From Lysobacter sp. K5869 (GTDB lineage: Bacteria > Pseudomonadota > Gammaproteobacteria > Xanthomonadales > Xanthomonadaceae), in the NCBI RefSeq assembly GCF_018847975.1, contig NZ_CP072597.1, positions 2,085,001-2,149,000 on the forward strand: a DNA stretch of 64,000 bases. The letters run 5' to 3'. Each line of letters begins with the position of its first letter. Within the stretch, counting starts at the first letter, position 1. Under the pieces are notes generated by a model that was not told the DNA's origin, searched no databases, and saw only the letters and a program-made list of their open reading frames with translations. The translations under genes were made by a program, and so were the position numbers. Positions 46,125 through 54,964 of this stretch are shown here, one piece after another.

Positions 46125-49100
46125 ATGGCTCAGACGCGACGTAAGCTACTGGCGATCAACTTCTTCCCGGCCTTCGTGCCGCCACGCAGCGGGGGAGAGC
46201 AGCGGTACTACATGCTGTATCGCCATCTGAGCGAGGTCTTCGATGTGACCCTGTTGTCGGCGACCTACGCCGACGCCAAGGCCGAGACCGTCGAGCACTC
46301 GCCGAGCTTCCGCGAGATCCGCGTGCCCAAGCCGCGCGAGGCCGATCAGATCCACTGGAAGCTCGACGACGAACGGATCGGCCCGGAATGCTCGGGCCTG
46401 GCGCTGGCGATGGCCGGCGAGTTCGACACCGAGCTGGGCAAGCGCATGGGCGAGCTCGTGCGCGCGGCCGATTTGATCGTGCACGAATCGCCGTTCACCC
46501 TGCCGTACGACCGCGGCGCGGGCCACGACGGCAAGCTTCGCGTCTACAACGCCTACAACGTCGAGTACCAGCTCGCCGAGCAGATGTTCCAGGGCGCGAT
46601 CGGCGAGCGCGGCGCGGCCTTCATCCGCGATCTGGAAGCGCGCATGATCGCCTGCAGCTCCGCGGTGCTGGCGATCAGCGAAGAGGAGCGCGCCCAGTTC
46701 TCCGACGAGTTCGGCTTCCCGCGCGAACGCATTTTCCTGGCGCCCAACGGCTTCGAGCCGGTGCCGCGGCCCGAGCCGGCGCCGCCGCGCGAGCGCTCCG
46801 CGCTGTTCCTGGGCAGCGCCCATCCGCCGAACATCGAGGCCTTGGAATACATCGCCGAAACGCTGGCGCCGGCGCTGAGCGATGTGAATTTTTATGTGCT
46901 GGGCGCGGTGTGCAAGGCGTACCAGAAGCCGGTGCCGGCCAACGTCAAGCTGTTGGGCTTCGTCGACGCGGCGGAGAAGGACGCGCTGCTGTGGCGTTGC
47001 GGCGCGGCGATCAATCCGCTGCGCAGCGGCGCCGGCACCAACCTCAAGATGCTCGATTACATGGGGCACGCCGCGCCGGTGCTGTCCACGCCGATCGGCG
47101 CGCGCGGCCTGGACATCGCGCCGGGCGCGCAGGCCGCGGTCAGCGAGCTCGACGGCTTCGCCGCCGCCTTGCGCGCGCTGCTCGCCGATGCCGGCGCGTC
47201 GCGCGCGCTGGGCGCGCGCGGCGCCGAGTTCGCCGACGCCCGCTACACCTGGGCGGCGATCGCCGAACGCACCGCCGAAGCGCTCGCGCAGGTGTTGGCG
47301 ACGCCGACCGGCGGCGCGGGCCGCAAGCGCATCCTGGCGGTGTGCGATTACGAAGTGCATCAGGCCGCCGGCGGCGGTCAGGTGCGGATCAAGGAACTGC
47401 TCGGCGAAATCGGCCGCGAGTTCGACGTCACCTTCCTGTGCTTGAACAACGGCGACGCCGAAGTGCGGCGGACGATCGCGCCCGGCGTGGTCCAGCGCTC
47501 GGTGCCCAAGACCGCCGCGCACCGGCGCGAGGACGTCGAGTCGTTGAAGGGGCAGAGCGTGTCGGTCGCCGATCTGCTCGCGGCCAAGCACTGCATGGAC
47601 AACGAGGCCTTGGTCGCGGCGTTCAAGGAGGAGGTCCGCTCCGCGGCCCTGGTCAGCTTCGAGCAATGCTTCCTGGCGCCGCTGTTGGCGCTGGTTCCGG
47701 CGGGCGTGCCGATCGTGCATTCCTCGCAGAACGTCGAAGCCGAACTCAAGCGCGATCTGCTGGCCGCGCGCAGCGACGGCGAGCGCTGGCTGGCGCAGAC
47801 CGAACAGCTCGAACGCGAAGTCGCCGCGCGCGCCGACTTGGTGGTGTGCGTGTCGGAGGCCGACACCGAGCGTTTTCGCGATCATTACTCGGTCGCGCGC
47901 GCGATCACCGTCGAGAACGGCGTGCGCCTGCCGCAGATCCACCGTTCCTCGCTGGCGCCCGCGGCGGCCGAGCGCGCGCCGCTGGCGGTGTTCGTCGGCA
48001 GCGCGCATCCGCCGAACGTGCGCGCGGCGCAATTCATCATCGACGAATTGGCCGCGCGCAATCCGCGGGTCAATTTCGCCTTGGTCGGTTCGGTGTGCGA
48101 AGCGATCGACGTGGCCGCGCTGCCCGACAACGTGGCCTTGCTCGGCTTCCTGAGCCAAGCCGACAAGGAAGCGCTGCTGGCGCTGGCCGATTTGGCGGTC
48201 AATCCGCTGTTCGAGGGCGGCGGTTCCAGCCTCAAGGTGCCGGACTTCCTCGCCGCGGGCCTGCCGCTGCTGACCTCGGCGGTCGGCGTGCGCGGCTTCC
48301 CCGGGCTGTATCCGGGCACCCATTACATCGAGACCGGGCCCGAGGCGATGGCCGAGTGGATCCCCAAGCTGCACGGGGACCGCGGCCTGAGCGCGCGCTT
48401 GTCGGCCGAGGCCGCCGATTACGTCGCGACCCATCTGGACTGGCGCGTGCTCGGCGGGCGCTTGCGCCGCGAACTGCGCCAGCTGATCGGCCGCGACGGC
48501 CCGTGCCGGATGCTGGTGCTGACCTACCGCTTCGGCGAGCCGGCCCGCGGCGGCGCCGAGGTCTATCTGCTCAACCTGCTGCGCGAGTTGGAAAAGCGCG
48601 ACGGCCTGGAGATCGACGTGGCCGCCACCGCGGTCGGGCCGATCCACGATCGCCTGCATTTTTCCGCCGATTACGAGCCGCCCACCCCGGCCGACGGCGT
48701 GCCGCGGATGAAGGGCCGGGTGCATCTGTTCCCGCCCGATCCGCCGGCGCCCGACCGCTTCGAGCAAGCGACGACCCTGCATGCGACCTGGATGCAGGAA
48801 GCGCTGCGCATCGGCGCCGATCTGGCGGTGGACATCGGTCCGGGCCTGCTCGGTGGTTGGAACTATCCCGAGCGCAGCGACGGTCGGGTCGTGCGCTGGA
48901 CCGGCCGGATCGCGCAGGCGTTGCTGCCGGACGGCAGCGAAGGCGTGCGCGTCGCCGGCGTCGCGCTGCAGCCGGTGCGGGTGTCGCTGCGCGTGGACGA
49001 CGTGGAACTGGAGGCGAAGAACGTGTCCGGGCGCTTCTCGTTCCGGCACAGCTTCGCCAAGCCCGGCACGCTGCTGGAGCTGCGCGTGGCGGCGACCATG

Positions 49101-50237
49101 CAGAGCCAGGACGACGCGCGCGAACTCGGCGTCATCGTTTCGGCGATCGAGGCCATCGGCGCCGACGGCGAAGAAACCGCGATCGATCTGAACGACGGCA
49201 TGGAAGAGCGCGCGCGCCGCGCGGCGCCGGAGCGTTGGATCGGCGAACTGATCGCCGCGGCCAAGCGCCGCGCGCGCGACGTCGACCGCCGCTTCTGCAA
49301 GATCCGCGGCCCGCACAGCGCCGAACTGGAACGCTGGCTGGACCGGCACGCCGCCGATTACGACGTGATCCTGGCCCAAGGTGTGCCGTTCGCAAGCTCG
49401 TTGCTGGGCGTGCGTGTGGCCGCGCGGCACGGATTGCCATCCATCGTGCTGCCGCATTTCCACATGGAAGACCGCTACTACCACTGGCGCGATTTCTACG
49501 ACGCGTTCGCCGCCGCCGACCGGGTGCTGGCGTTCCCCGAGGAAAGCCGGCGCGCGTTCTTCGATAAGGTCGGCGCGCATTCGGTCGGCATCGCCGGCGG
49601 CGGCCTGAACGCGGCCGACTTCGAGCCCGGCTTCGTCGCCCGCGGCCGCGAGGCGTTCGCGCGCCTGCACCGCAGCGAGCGCCCGTTCGTGCTGGTGCTG
49701 GGGCGCAAGACCGCGGCCAAGAACTACGCGATGACGGTGCAGGCCTGTCAGCGCCTGAATGCGGCGGGCGTGGGCGTGGACGTGGTGCTGATCGGTCCGG
49801 ACGACGACGGCGCGCCATTGTCCGGCGAAGGCGTGTATTACTATGGCCCGCAGCCGCGCGAGGTCGTGGTCGGGGCGCTGTCGCAGGCGCGCTGCCTGGC
49901 CAACATGAGCGAGAGCGAAAGCTTCGGCATCGTGCTGCTGGAATCGTGGATGGCGGGCCGCCCGGTGGTCGCGCGCGGCTCCACGGTCGCGTTCGCCGAG
50001 TTGGTCGAGCCGGGGGAGAACGGTTACCTCGCCGATTCGGTGGACGAACTGGCGGCGCAGTTGCGGCGATACATCGACGACCGCGACCTGGCCGACCGGC
50101 ACGGCGCGGCGGGGCGCGAGCTCGCCCGCGGCTTCGGTTGGGACGGGCTTGCGGATAGGCTTTGGGACATTGTGTCGGGAGTTTTGGATGAACGACGTTT
50201 CGGCGCTGCACGAGAGGGTGGTCAACCAGCTGCATAG
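46125..50237 (+). CDS. Triple-module glycosyltransferase (three GT4-type modules)
   Basis: 1370 residues, cytoplasmic. Module 1 (about 1-395): LAINFFPAFVPPRSGGEQRYYML and LFLGSAHPPNIEALEYI, LRSGAGTNLKMLDYMGHAAPVLSTPIG in parts. Module 2 (about 400-790) repeats the pattern: FVGSAHPPNVRAAQFI, LLGFLSQADKEALLALA, NPLFEGGGSSLKVPDFLAAGLP. Module 3 (about 793-1370): MLVLTYRFGEPARGGAEVYLLNLL, then an insert of about 200 residues with a beta-sandwich look (VRVSLRVDDVELEAKNV), then the donor site VLVLGRKTAAKNY and ANMSESESFGIVLLESWMAGRPVV. Modules 1 and 2 are clearly related to each other. Likely a processive or sequential polymerase for the O-chain repeat. Overlaps the next gene by 50 bases. Confidence 0.9.
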   Translation: MAQTRRKLLAINFFPAFVPPRSGGEQRYYMLYRHLSEVFDVTLLSATYADAKAETVEHSPSFREIRVPKPREADQIHWKLDDERIGPECSGLALAMAGEFDTELGKRMGELVRAADLIVHESPFTLPYDRGAGHDGKLRVYNAYNVEYQLAEQMFQGAIGERGAAFIRDLEARMIACSSAVLAISEEERAQFSDEFGFPRERIFLAPNGFEPVPRPEPAPPRERSALFLGSAHPPNIEALEYIAETLAPALSDVNFYVLGAVCKAYQKPVPANVKLLGFVDAAEKDALLWRCGAAINPLRSGAGTNLKMLDYMGHAAPVLSTPIGARGLDIAPGAQAAVSELDGFAAALRALLADAGASRALGARGAEFADARYTWAAIAERTAEALAQVLATPTGGAGRKRILAVCDYEVHQAAGGGQVRIKELLGEIGREFDVTFLCLNNGDAEVRRTIAPGVVQRSVPKTAAHRREDVESLKGQSVSVADLLAAKHCMDNEALVAAFKEEVRSAALVSFEQCFLAPLLALVPAGVPIVHSSQNVEAELKRDLLAARSDGERWLAQTEQLEREVAARADLVVCVSEADTERFRDHYSVARAITVENGVRLPQIHRSSLAPAAAERAPLAVFVGSAHPPNVRAAQFIIDELAARNPRVNFALVGSVCEAIDVAALPDNVALLGFLSQADKEALLALADLAVNPLFEGGGSSLKVPDFLAAGLPLLTSAVGVRGFPGLYPGTHYIETGPEAMAEWIPKLHGDRGLSARLSAEAADYVATHLDWRVLGGRLRRELRQLIGRDGPCRMLVLTYRFGEPARGGAEVYLLNLLRELEKRDGLEIDVAATAVGPIHDRLHFSADYEPPTPADGVPRMKGRVHLFPPDPPAPDRFEQATTLHATWMQEALRIGADLAVDIGPGLLGGWNYPERSDGRVVRWTGRIAQALLPDGSEGVRVAGVALQPVRVSLRVDDVELEAKNVSGRFSFRHSFAKPGTLLELRVAATMQSQDDARELGVIVSAIEAIGADGEETAIDLNDGMEERARRAAPERWIGELIAAAKRRARDVDRRFCKIRGPHSAELERWLDRHAADYDVILAQGVPFASSLLGVRVAARHGLPSIVLPHFHMEDRYYHWRDFYDAFAAADRVLAFPEESRRAFFDKVGAHSVGIAGGGLNAADFEPGFVARGREAFARLHRSERPFVLVLGRKTAAKNYAMTVQACQRLNAAGVGVDVVLIGPDDDGAPLSGEGVYYYGPQPREVVVGALSQARCLANMSESESFGIVLLESWMAGRPVVARGSTVAFAELVEPGENGYLADSVDELAAQLRRYIDDRDLADRHGAAGRELARGFGWDGLADRLWDIVSGVLDERRFGAAREGGQPAA

Positions 50238-51744
50238 CAAGAGCGTCCACGACGCCGACTTTCAGGCCTTGGACTGGATCGGGCGGCAGATGCGGCCGCT
50301 GAAGACCGTGTTGGACGTCGGCGCCAACGGCGGACAGACCGTGGCGACGTTGCGCGCGCTGCTCGGCGACGACGTCGCGATCCATTGCTTCGAAGCCAAC
50401 CCGCGCCTGTGGCCGGGCTTGGAGCGGATCGCCGAGCTCGCCGGCGGCGCGATCAGCATCCACCGTTGCGGCCTGGGCGCCGAACCCGGCGAGCTGACCC
50501 TGCTGGTGCCGTCGGTCGACGGCGTGACGTACCTGGAAGAGTCGTCGCTGGATCCGGCTCAGTTCGACAAACCCTGGGTGCGCGAGAAGTACGAGGAGCG
50601 CGGCAGCCTGCAATTGGAATCGGTCAGCGTGCCGATCGTGCGCGGCGACGATTTCCAGTTGCAGCCGGACCTGATCAAGGTCGACGTCGAGGGCTTCGAG
50701 GCGCAGGCCTTGCGCGGCCTCGTCGAAACCATCCGCCGCTGCCGGCCGGCGCTGTTGGTCGAAAACAGCGACTGGCACAACGTCACCGAACTGCTGGCCG
50801 GGCTGGATTACGCGCCGTATCGCTGGGACAGCGAGGGCATGGCGACGTTCTACGGCGCCTGCACCAACACGTTCTACCTGCCGCGCGAACTCGCCCTGGA
50901 TCTGGTCGGCGGGGCCGAAGCCGAACCGGCGGCGGCCGCCGCCGGCGGTTACGACGAAGCCAGCGACGTCGCCGCGCATCGCGCCGAAGTCGACTACGCC
51001 TTCCAAGTGCTGAGCGAGTGCGGCGCGCTGCCGGCCGCCGATGCGCTGGTGCTGGATGTCGGCGGCGGCGCCGGCGCGCACAGCGCGATGATCGCCGGAC
51101 GGGTCGGGCGCATCTATTGCAGCGACTTCAGCGACCAGAACGCGCGTTTCGGCGGCGAACTGGTCAAGCTGCTGCAGGAAAAAGCCCTGCGCAACGGCTA
51201 CGAACTGCCGTCGCAGCGGCTGGAGTTCCACCGCGCCGACGCGATGGACCTGATCTACAAGGACGGGTTGTTCGACGCGATCTTCTCCTTCGACGCGTTC
51301 GAGCACATTCCCGATCCGGCCACGGCCTTGGCCGAGATGCTGCGCGTGCTCAAGCCGGGCGGCACGATTTACATGAAGTTCGATCCGATGTGGACCTGCG
51401 ACAGCGGCAGCCACTTCCAGTACCGCGTGCCGGAACCGTGGCAGCACTTGCTGGTCGACGACGACGCCTTCGTCGATGCGCTCAAGCGCGCCGGCGGCAG
51501 CGACGGCGAGGCCGAGGAGTTCCGTTACGCGATGAATCGCCGTCGTCTCGCCGACTACCGCGCGGCGTTCGATTCGGTGCGTTCGCAGGCGCAGTTCCTG
51601 CACGAGTCGGAATGGAGCGGCTGCGCGCATCCCGAGGGCGAGGCGCATCCGAACTTCGCGCGGTGCCTGGAGCGGGGCTACACGCGCGAGGAACTGCTGT
51701 TGCGCGGCATGCGCAAGATCATCCGCAAGGGCGGGGCCGCGTAA
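50188..51744 (+). CDS. Two-domain methyltransferase (FkbM + class I)
   Basis: 518 residues with two methyltransferase domains. Domain 1 (about 20-235) is FkbM type: VLDVGANGGQTVATLRAL, AIHCFEANP, DLIKVDVEGFEAQALRGL. Domain 2 (about 275-500) is a class I type: LVLDVGGGAGAHSAMIAG (288-305), GRIYCSDFSDQNARF, IFSFDAFEHIPDPATALAEMLRVLKPGG. Both have motif I. FkbM enzymes are O-methyltransferases for polysaccharides and antibiotics. The gene begins within the triple glycosyltransferase gene (GGGAG before the ATG). It is last in the + block. Methylation of rhamnose residues is plausible; acceptor unknown. Confidence 0.88.
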   Translation: MNDVSALHERVVNQLHSKSVHDADFQALDWIGRQMRPLKTVLDVGANGGQTVATLRALLGDDVAIHCFEANPRLWPGLERIAELAGGAISIHRCGLGAEPGELTLLVPSVDGVTYLEESSLDPAQFDKPWVREKYEERGSLQLESVSVPIVRGDDFQLQPDLIKVDVEGFEAQALRGLVETIRRCRPALLVENSDWHNVTELLAGLDYAPYRWDSEGMATFYGACTNTFYLPRELALDLVGGAEAEPAAAAAGGYDEASDVAAHRAEVDYAFQVLSECGALPAADALVLDVGGGAGAHSAMIAGRVGRIYCSDFSDQNARFGGELVKLLQEKALRNGYELPSQRLEFHRADAMDLIYKDGLFDAIFSFDAFEHIPDPATALAEMLRVLKPGGTIYMKFDPMWTCDSGSHFQYRVPEPWQHLLVDDDAFVDALKRAGGSDGEAEEFRYAMNRRRLADYRAAFDSVRSQAQFLHESEWSGCAHPEGEAHPNFARCLERGYTREELLLRGMRKIIRKGGAA

Positions 51745-51761
51745 CCGGGCTTCGCAGGAGC

Positions 51762-51833
51762 GCCTGCCCGCGCGCGACGCGCGTAGGCAGGCTCGAGGTT
51801 CCAGGCATGGGCCGCGCCCGTTCGGGGCGCGGC
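51762..51833. terminator. Two hairpins between the convergent LPS blocks
   Basis: GCCTGCC / GGCAGGC (51762-51768 and 51786-51792) and a 9-bp GCCGCGCCC / GGGCGCGGC stem (51811-51819 and 51825-51833). They lie where the plus block ends and the minus block ends, so they are candidates for bidirectional termination. No T-tract is present. Confidence 0.55.
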
Positions 51834-51840
51834 GCGGACA

Positions 51841-53994
51841 TCACGAGCGCGGTCCGGCTCCGCCGCAGACCAACGGATCGGCCAGCAGCAGCGCGAACGC
51901 GAGCAGGCGCGGATCGCCGTTTCCGGCCAGGGCCGCGGCCCGGTCCGTCTTCAGGCGCACCTCGGCGCCTTGCTTCGGCAGCGGCAGCGCGAGGTGCTGG
52001 CCCATGCCCGGATGCAGGTCGGCCTGCGCGGCGCGGACGTCGTTCACCCACACCTCCACCCGGCGCGATACCAGCGTACCCAGCTCCAGATCCAGCGAGC
52101 AGCCGGCGACGCCGCCGGCCAGCGCGACGACGCGCACCGACGCGTCGCCCGACGACCACACCAGGGTTTTGCCGCCGCCCTGATCCTCTAGCGGATGCCA
52201 GCCTTGCTCCGGCGTCAGCAGCAAGGCGGGCGCGGCCGCGGGCGGCGTCTTGAGCGCATAACCGGTTTGGGTTCCGTCGGCGGACGCCACCGTGGTCAGC
52301 GGATGGGTCGCGGCGAGTTCGCGCAGGAACGCATCGATCCACGGCGTGCGCGCGCGTTCGTCCACCACCACCGCGGCGTAGCCGGCGGCGTCGAACAGGC
52401 GCACGGCGTTCGCCGCGGGCTGGGTGCTCAACATCGCCAGCCAGTTCGACGCGGCGCGTCCCTTCATCGCGCCATAGGTCCAGCGCAGGTCGAGGCCATG
52501 CAGGTGATCGCGCAACTGCGCGTAGCTGGGAATCGGCGTGTTGGTTTCGGGATATTCGAAGAACGGTAACTGCAGCACGCTCGCGCCCGGCGGCAGCTGC
52601 GCGCGCAGGTCGGCGAGGAAGCGGCGGTCGGCGTCGAAGCGCGCGACGGCGGCGGCGCTGCGTTCCTTGAGCATGCGCCGGCGGTCGGGCATCTGGTCGG
52701 GAATCGCGATCAGCACGATCAGCGCCGCGGCCAGCGGCGCCAGCCAGCGCCGGTTGCGCGCGGCCGCAGCGATCTGCACCGCGTGGGCCAGAACGATCAG
52801 CGAGGCGAAGCCGATCAACGGCGAGACGCGGTTGACCGAGCGGATCTCCGGCGAAACGATGAGCGAGAACAGCGTGGCGAAGCCGCCGATGGTGGCGAAC
52901 GCGGTCATGATCGCGACCGTCATCGCGGCGAACTGCGCTTGTTGCGGCAGCCTGCGCCGCAACGCCGGCACCAGCAGCGCCAGCAGCGCCAGACAGAAAC
53001 CGGCGGCGCCGACCAAACCGAGCCCGGCGCTCGCGTTCTCGGTGTTCAGCGGCGCCACTGCGTCGTATTTCTCCCTCAGCTTGGCGAACGGGGCGAAGCG
53101 GTGGTGCGCGACCGGAAGCAGCATCTGCGAGATCTTCAAGCCGAAGATCTCGGTTTCCGACACCAGACGCACGGCGACGCGGTCGTTGCGGCCGTGCTCC
53201 ATGCGATGCAGCACGCTGGGCAGCAATTGCAGCGCGGTGCACGCGACGATGAGCGCGATCGACAGCAGCATCCGCCGCAGGCTCGACGCGGCGCGGAACT
53301 GCAGATAACCGAGCACGCCGGCGGCGGCGATCAGCACGCAGGCGAAGAAACCGAAGTAGATGCCATTGGTGCTGATCCACACCAGGATCGCGGCGCGCGC
53401 GGCGGCCGAGCCACAGCGCCGCGCGCGCGAACGCGGCGGCGCGTTCGGATCCGGCCGCAGATACGTCCACGTCGCGACCAGCAGCGCCAGCGCCAGCGCG
53501 GAGTAGTTGTTGTAGTAAAGGTGCTGCTCGCGCAAAAAATGGAACGGCAGCGCCGAGAACGCGATCGACACCGCGACCGCCAGCGCCACTCCCACCCCGA
53601 GCCGCCGGGCGACGGCGAAACCGGCCAGCGCGGTCAGCGCCACGCCCAGCAGATAGATGCGGTTGTAGCGCTGGCCGAAATCGCCGGGTGCGGCGACCGC
53701 GTTCGCCATCGCGTTGTTGGCGAAGTCGGCGTTGGGGAAATCCAGATGGTCCGTGCCGATCGGCGCGCCGGCCAAGTCGATGCGCGAGACTTGGCCGGCC
53801 TTCTGCGCTTCGAGCACGTAGGCGTATTGCAGCGCGTCGCCTTCGTACATGAAGGGCACGTCCGCGCGGCCGTAGCCCATGCCCACGCCGTAGCGGCAGA
53901 CCAGCAAGGCGATCGCGACGGCGATCAGCCCGGCGACGATGTTGACCGCGGCGGCCCGGCCGGACTGCGCGGAAGGCGAAAATAGACGGCTCAT
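51841..53994 (-). CDS. Polytopic membrane protein, GT-C-like (Gtr serotype transferase-like)
   Basis: 717 residues. About ten to twelve hydrophobic helices in residues 15-440 (VNIVAGLIAVAIALLVC, YLLGVALTALAGFAVARRLG, VALAVAVSIAFSALPF, ALALLVATWTYL, LSIALIVACTALQLLP, FCLALLALLVPAL). A large C-terminal soluble part (about 445-717) follows, containing SVLQLPFFEYPETNTPIPSYAQL. An early DALQYAYVLEAQ acidic pair and HFLREQHLYYNNY fit the first extracytoplasmic loop of GT-C enzymes. It is last in the GtrA / GT2 block, where Gtr systems have their serotype-specific transferase. No specific donor can be read from the sequence. Confidence 0.75.
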   Translation of the reverse strand: MSRLFSPSAQSGRAAAVNIVAGLIAVAIALLVCRYGVGMGYGRADVPFMYEGDALQYAYVLEAQKAGQVSRIDLAGAPIGTDHLDFPNADFANNAMANAVAAPGDFGQRYNRIYLLGVALTALAGFAVARRLGVGVALAVAVSIAFSALPFHFLREQHLYYNNYSALALALLVATWTYLRPDPNAPPRSRARRCGSAAARAAILVWISTNGIYFGFFACVLIAAAGVLGYLQFRAASSLRRMLLSIALIVACTALQLLPSVLHRMEHGRNDRVAVRLVSETEIFGLKISQMLLPVAHHRFAPFAKLREKYDAVAPLNTENASAGLGLVGAAGFCLALLALLVPALRRRLPQQAQFAAMTVAIMTAFATIGGFATLFSLIVSPEIRSVNRVSPLIGFASLIVLAHAVQIAAAARNRRWLAPLAAALIVLIAIPDQMPDRRRMLKERSAAAVARFDADRRFLADLRAQLPPGASVLQLPFFEYPETNTPIPSYAQLRDHLHGLDLRWTYGAMKGRAASNWLAMLSTQPAANAVRLFDAAGYAAVVVDERARTPWIDAFLRELAATHPLTTVASADGTQTGYALKTPPAAAPALLLTPEQGWHPLEDQGGGKTLVWSSGDASVRVVALAGGVAGCSLDLELGTLVSRRVEVWVNDVRAAQADLHPGMGQHLALPLPKQGAEVRLKTDRAAALAGNGDPRLLAFALLLADPLVCGGAGPRS

Positions 53995-54040
53995 GGCGGC
54001 GGGTAAGGCATCGGTTCGGCGGATCGCTCGCGCGGGCGGA

Positions 54041-54964
54041 TCATTTTTGTTCGTCGATGACGTACAGCGGCTTGTCCTTGATCTCGTCGAGGATGCGCCA
54101 GAGGTATTCGCCGATGATGCCGAGCATGAACATCAGCACGCCGCCGATGATCAGCAGCGCGACCATGATCGGCGCCCAACCGGTGAACGGCGTGGCGTGC
54201 ATGGTCCATGCGACCACGATGACCGCCGCGTAGGCCACGCCGAGCAGGGCGAAGACCGCGCCGCACATGGACATGATGCGGATCGGCAGATACGAGCCGT
54301 CGAGCAGGAAATCGTAGAACAGCTTCATCTTCTTGCTGAAGGTGTACTGCGACTTGCCGACCTCGCGCTTGCGCCGCACGTAGGGCAGGTAGGTGGTGGT
54401 CAGGCCGGCCCAGATCACGTCGCCCTGGTAGAAGCGGTTGCGTCCGCGGTAGCTTAGGAACAGGTCCAGGGCGCGACGGCTCATCAGCACGAAGTCGAAG
54501 CCGCCGGCCGGAATGTCCGGGTTGGACGCGCGCAGCGCGCCGTAGGCGAGGCGGGAAAAGAATTTGGCGCCGAAGGAATCCTCGCGGTCCTCGCGGAAGG
54601 CGACCACGACTTCCGAGCCGGCCTGCCACTTTTGCACCATGTCCACGGTCAGTTCGACCGGGTCTTGCAGGTCGGCCGACATGTTGACGATCGCGTCGCC
54701 GCTGGCGTGGCGGTAGCCGGCCACGATCGCCGCCAGTTGGCCGAAATTGCGGCTGAAGCGGATGCGGCGCACGTTGGGGTCGAGCCCCGCGACTTCTTCG
54801 ATTTCCGCCTGCGAACCGTCCTTGGAGCCGTCGTTGACGAAGATCACCTCGTACTCGTGCCCGGCCAAGGGGCCGCCGCGATACAGCGCGCTGATCGCTT
54901 CCCAGGTGCGCTTGATCGATCCCTGGTTGTGGTAGACGGGAATGACGTAGGTGATCTTGCTCAC
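54041..54964 (-). CDS. GT2-family polyprenyl-phosphate glycosyltransferase (GtrB/DPM-like)
   Basis: 307 residues. GT-A domain 1-225: TYVIPVYHNQGSIKRTWEAI, YEVIFVNDGSKDGS, then SADLQDP (metal-binding DxxD-like) and the Arg-rich YRGRNRFYQGDV. Two membrane helices follow at the C-terminus (GAVFALLGVAYAAVIVVAW, PIMVALLIIGGVLMFMLGIIGEYLW). This is the layout of GtrB and dolichol-phosphate mannose synthase-like enzymes that load a sugar on undecaprenyl phosphate. Start GTG 54964 overlaps the DegT stop by four bases. Partner of GtrA two genes upstream. Confidence 0.92.
   Translation of the reverse strand: MSKITYVIPVYHNQGSIKRTWEAISALYRGGPLAGHEYEVIFVNDGSKDGSQAEIEEVAGLDPNVRRIRFSRNFGQLAAIVAGYRHASGDAIVNMSADLQDPVELTVDMVQKWQAGSEVVVAFREDREDSFGAKFFSRLAYGALRASNPDIPAGGFDFVLMSRRALDLFLSYRGRNRFYQGDVIWAGLTTTYLPYVRRKREVGKSQYTFSKKMKLFYDFLLDGSYLPIRIMSMCGAVFALLGVAYAAVIVVAWTMHATPFTGWAPIMVALLIIGGVLMFMLGIIGEYLWRILDEIKDKPLYVIDEQK

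Noticed and set aside
46146..50240. 1364-codon open frame antisense to the triple glycosyltransferase gene
   Set aside because: The frame is a shadow of the real gene in GC-rich DNA. The peptide is His/Arg/Ala/Gln-rich without domains, while the + strand has clear glycosyltransferase motifs.
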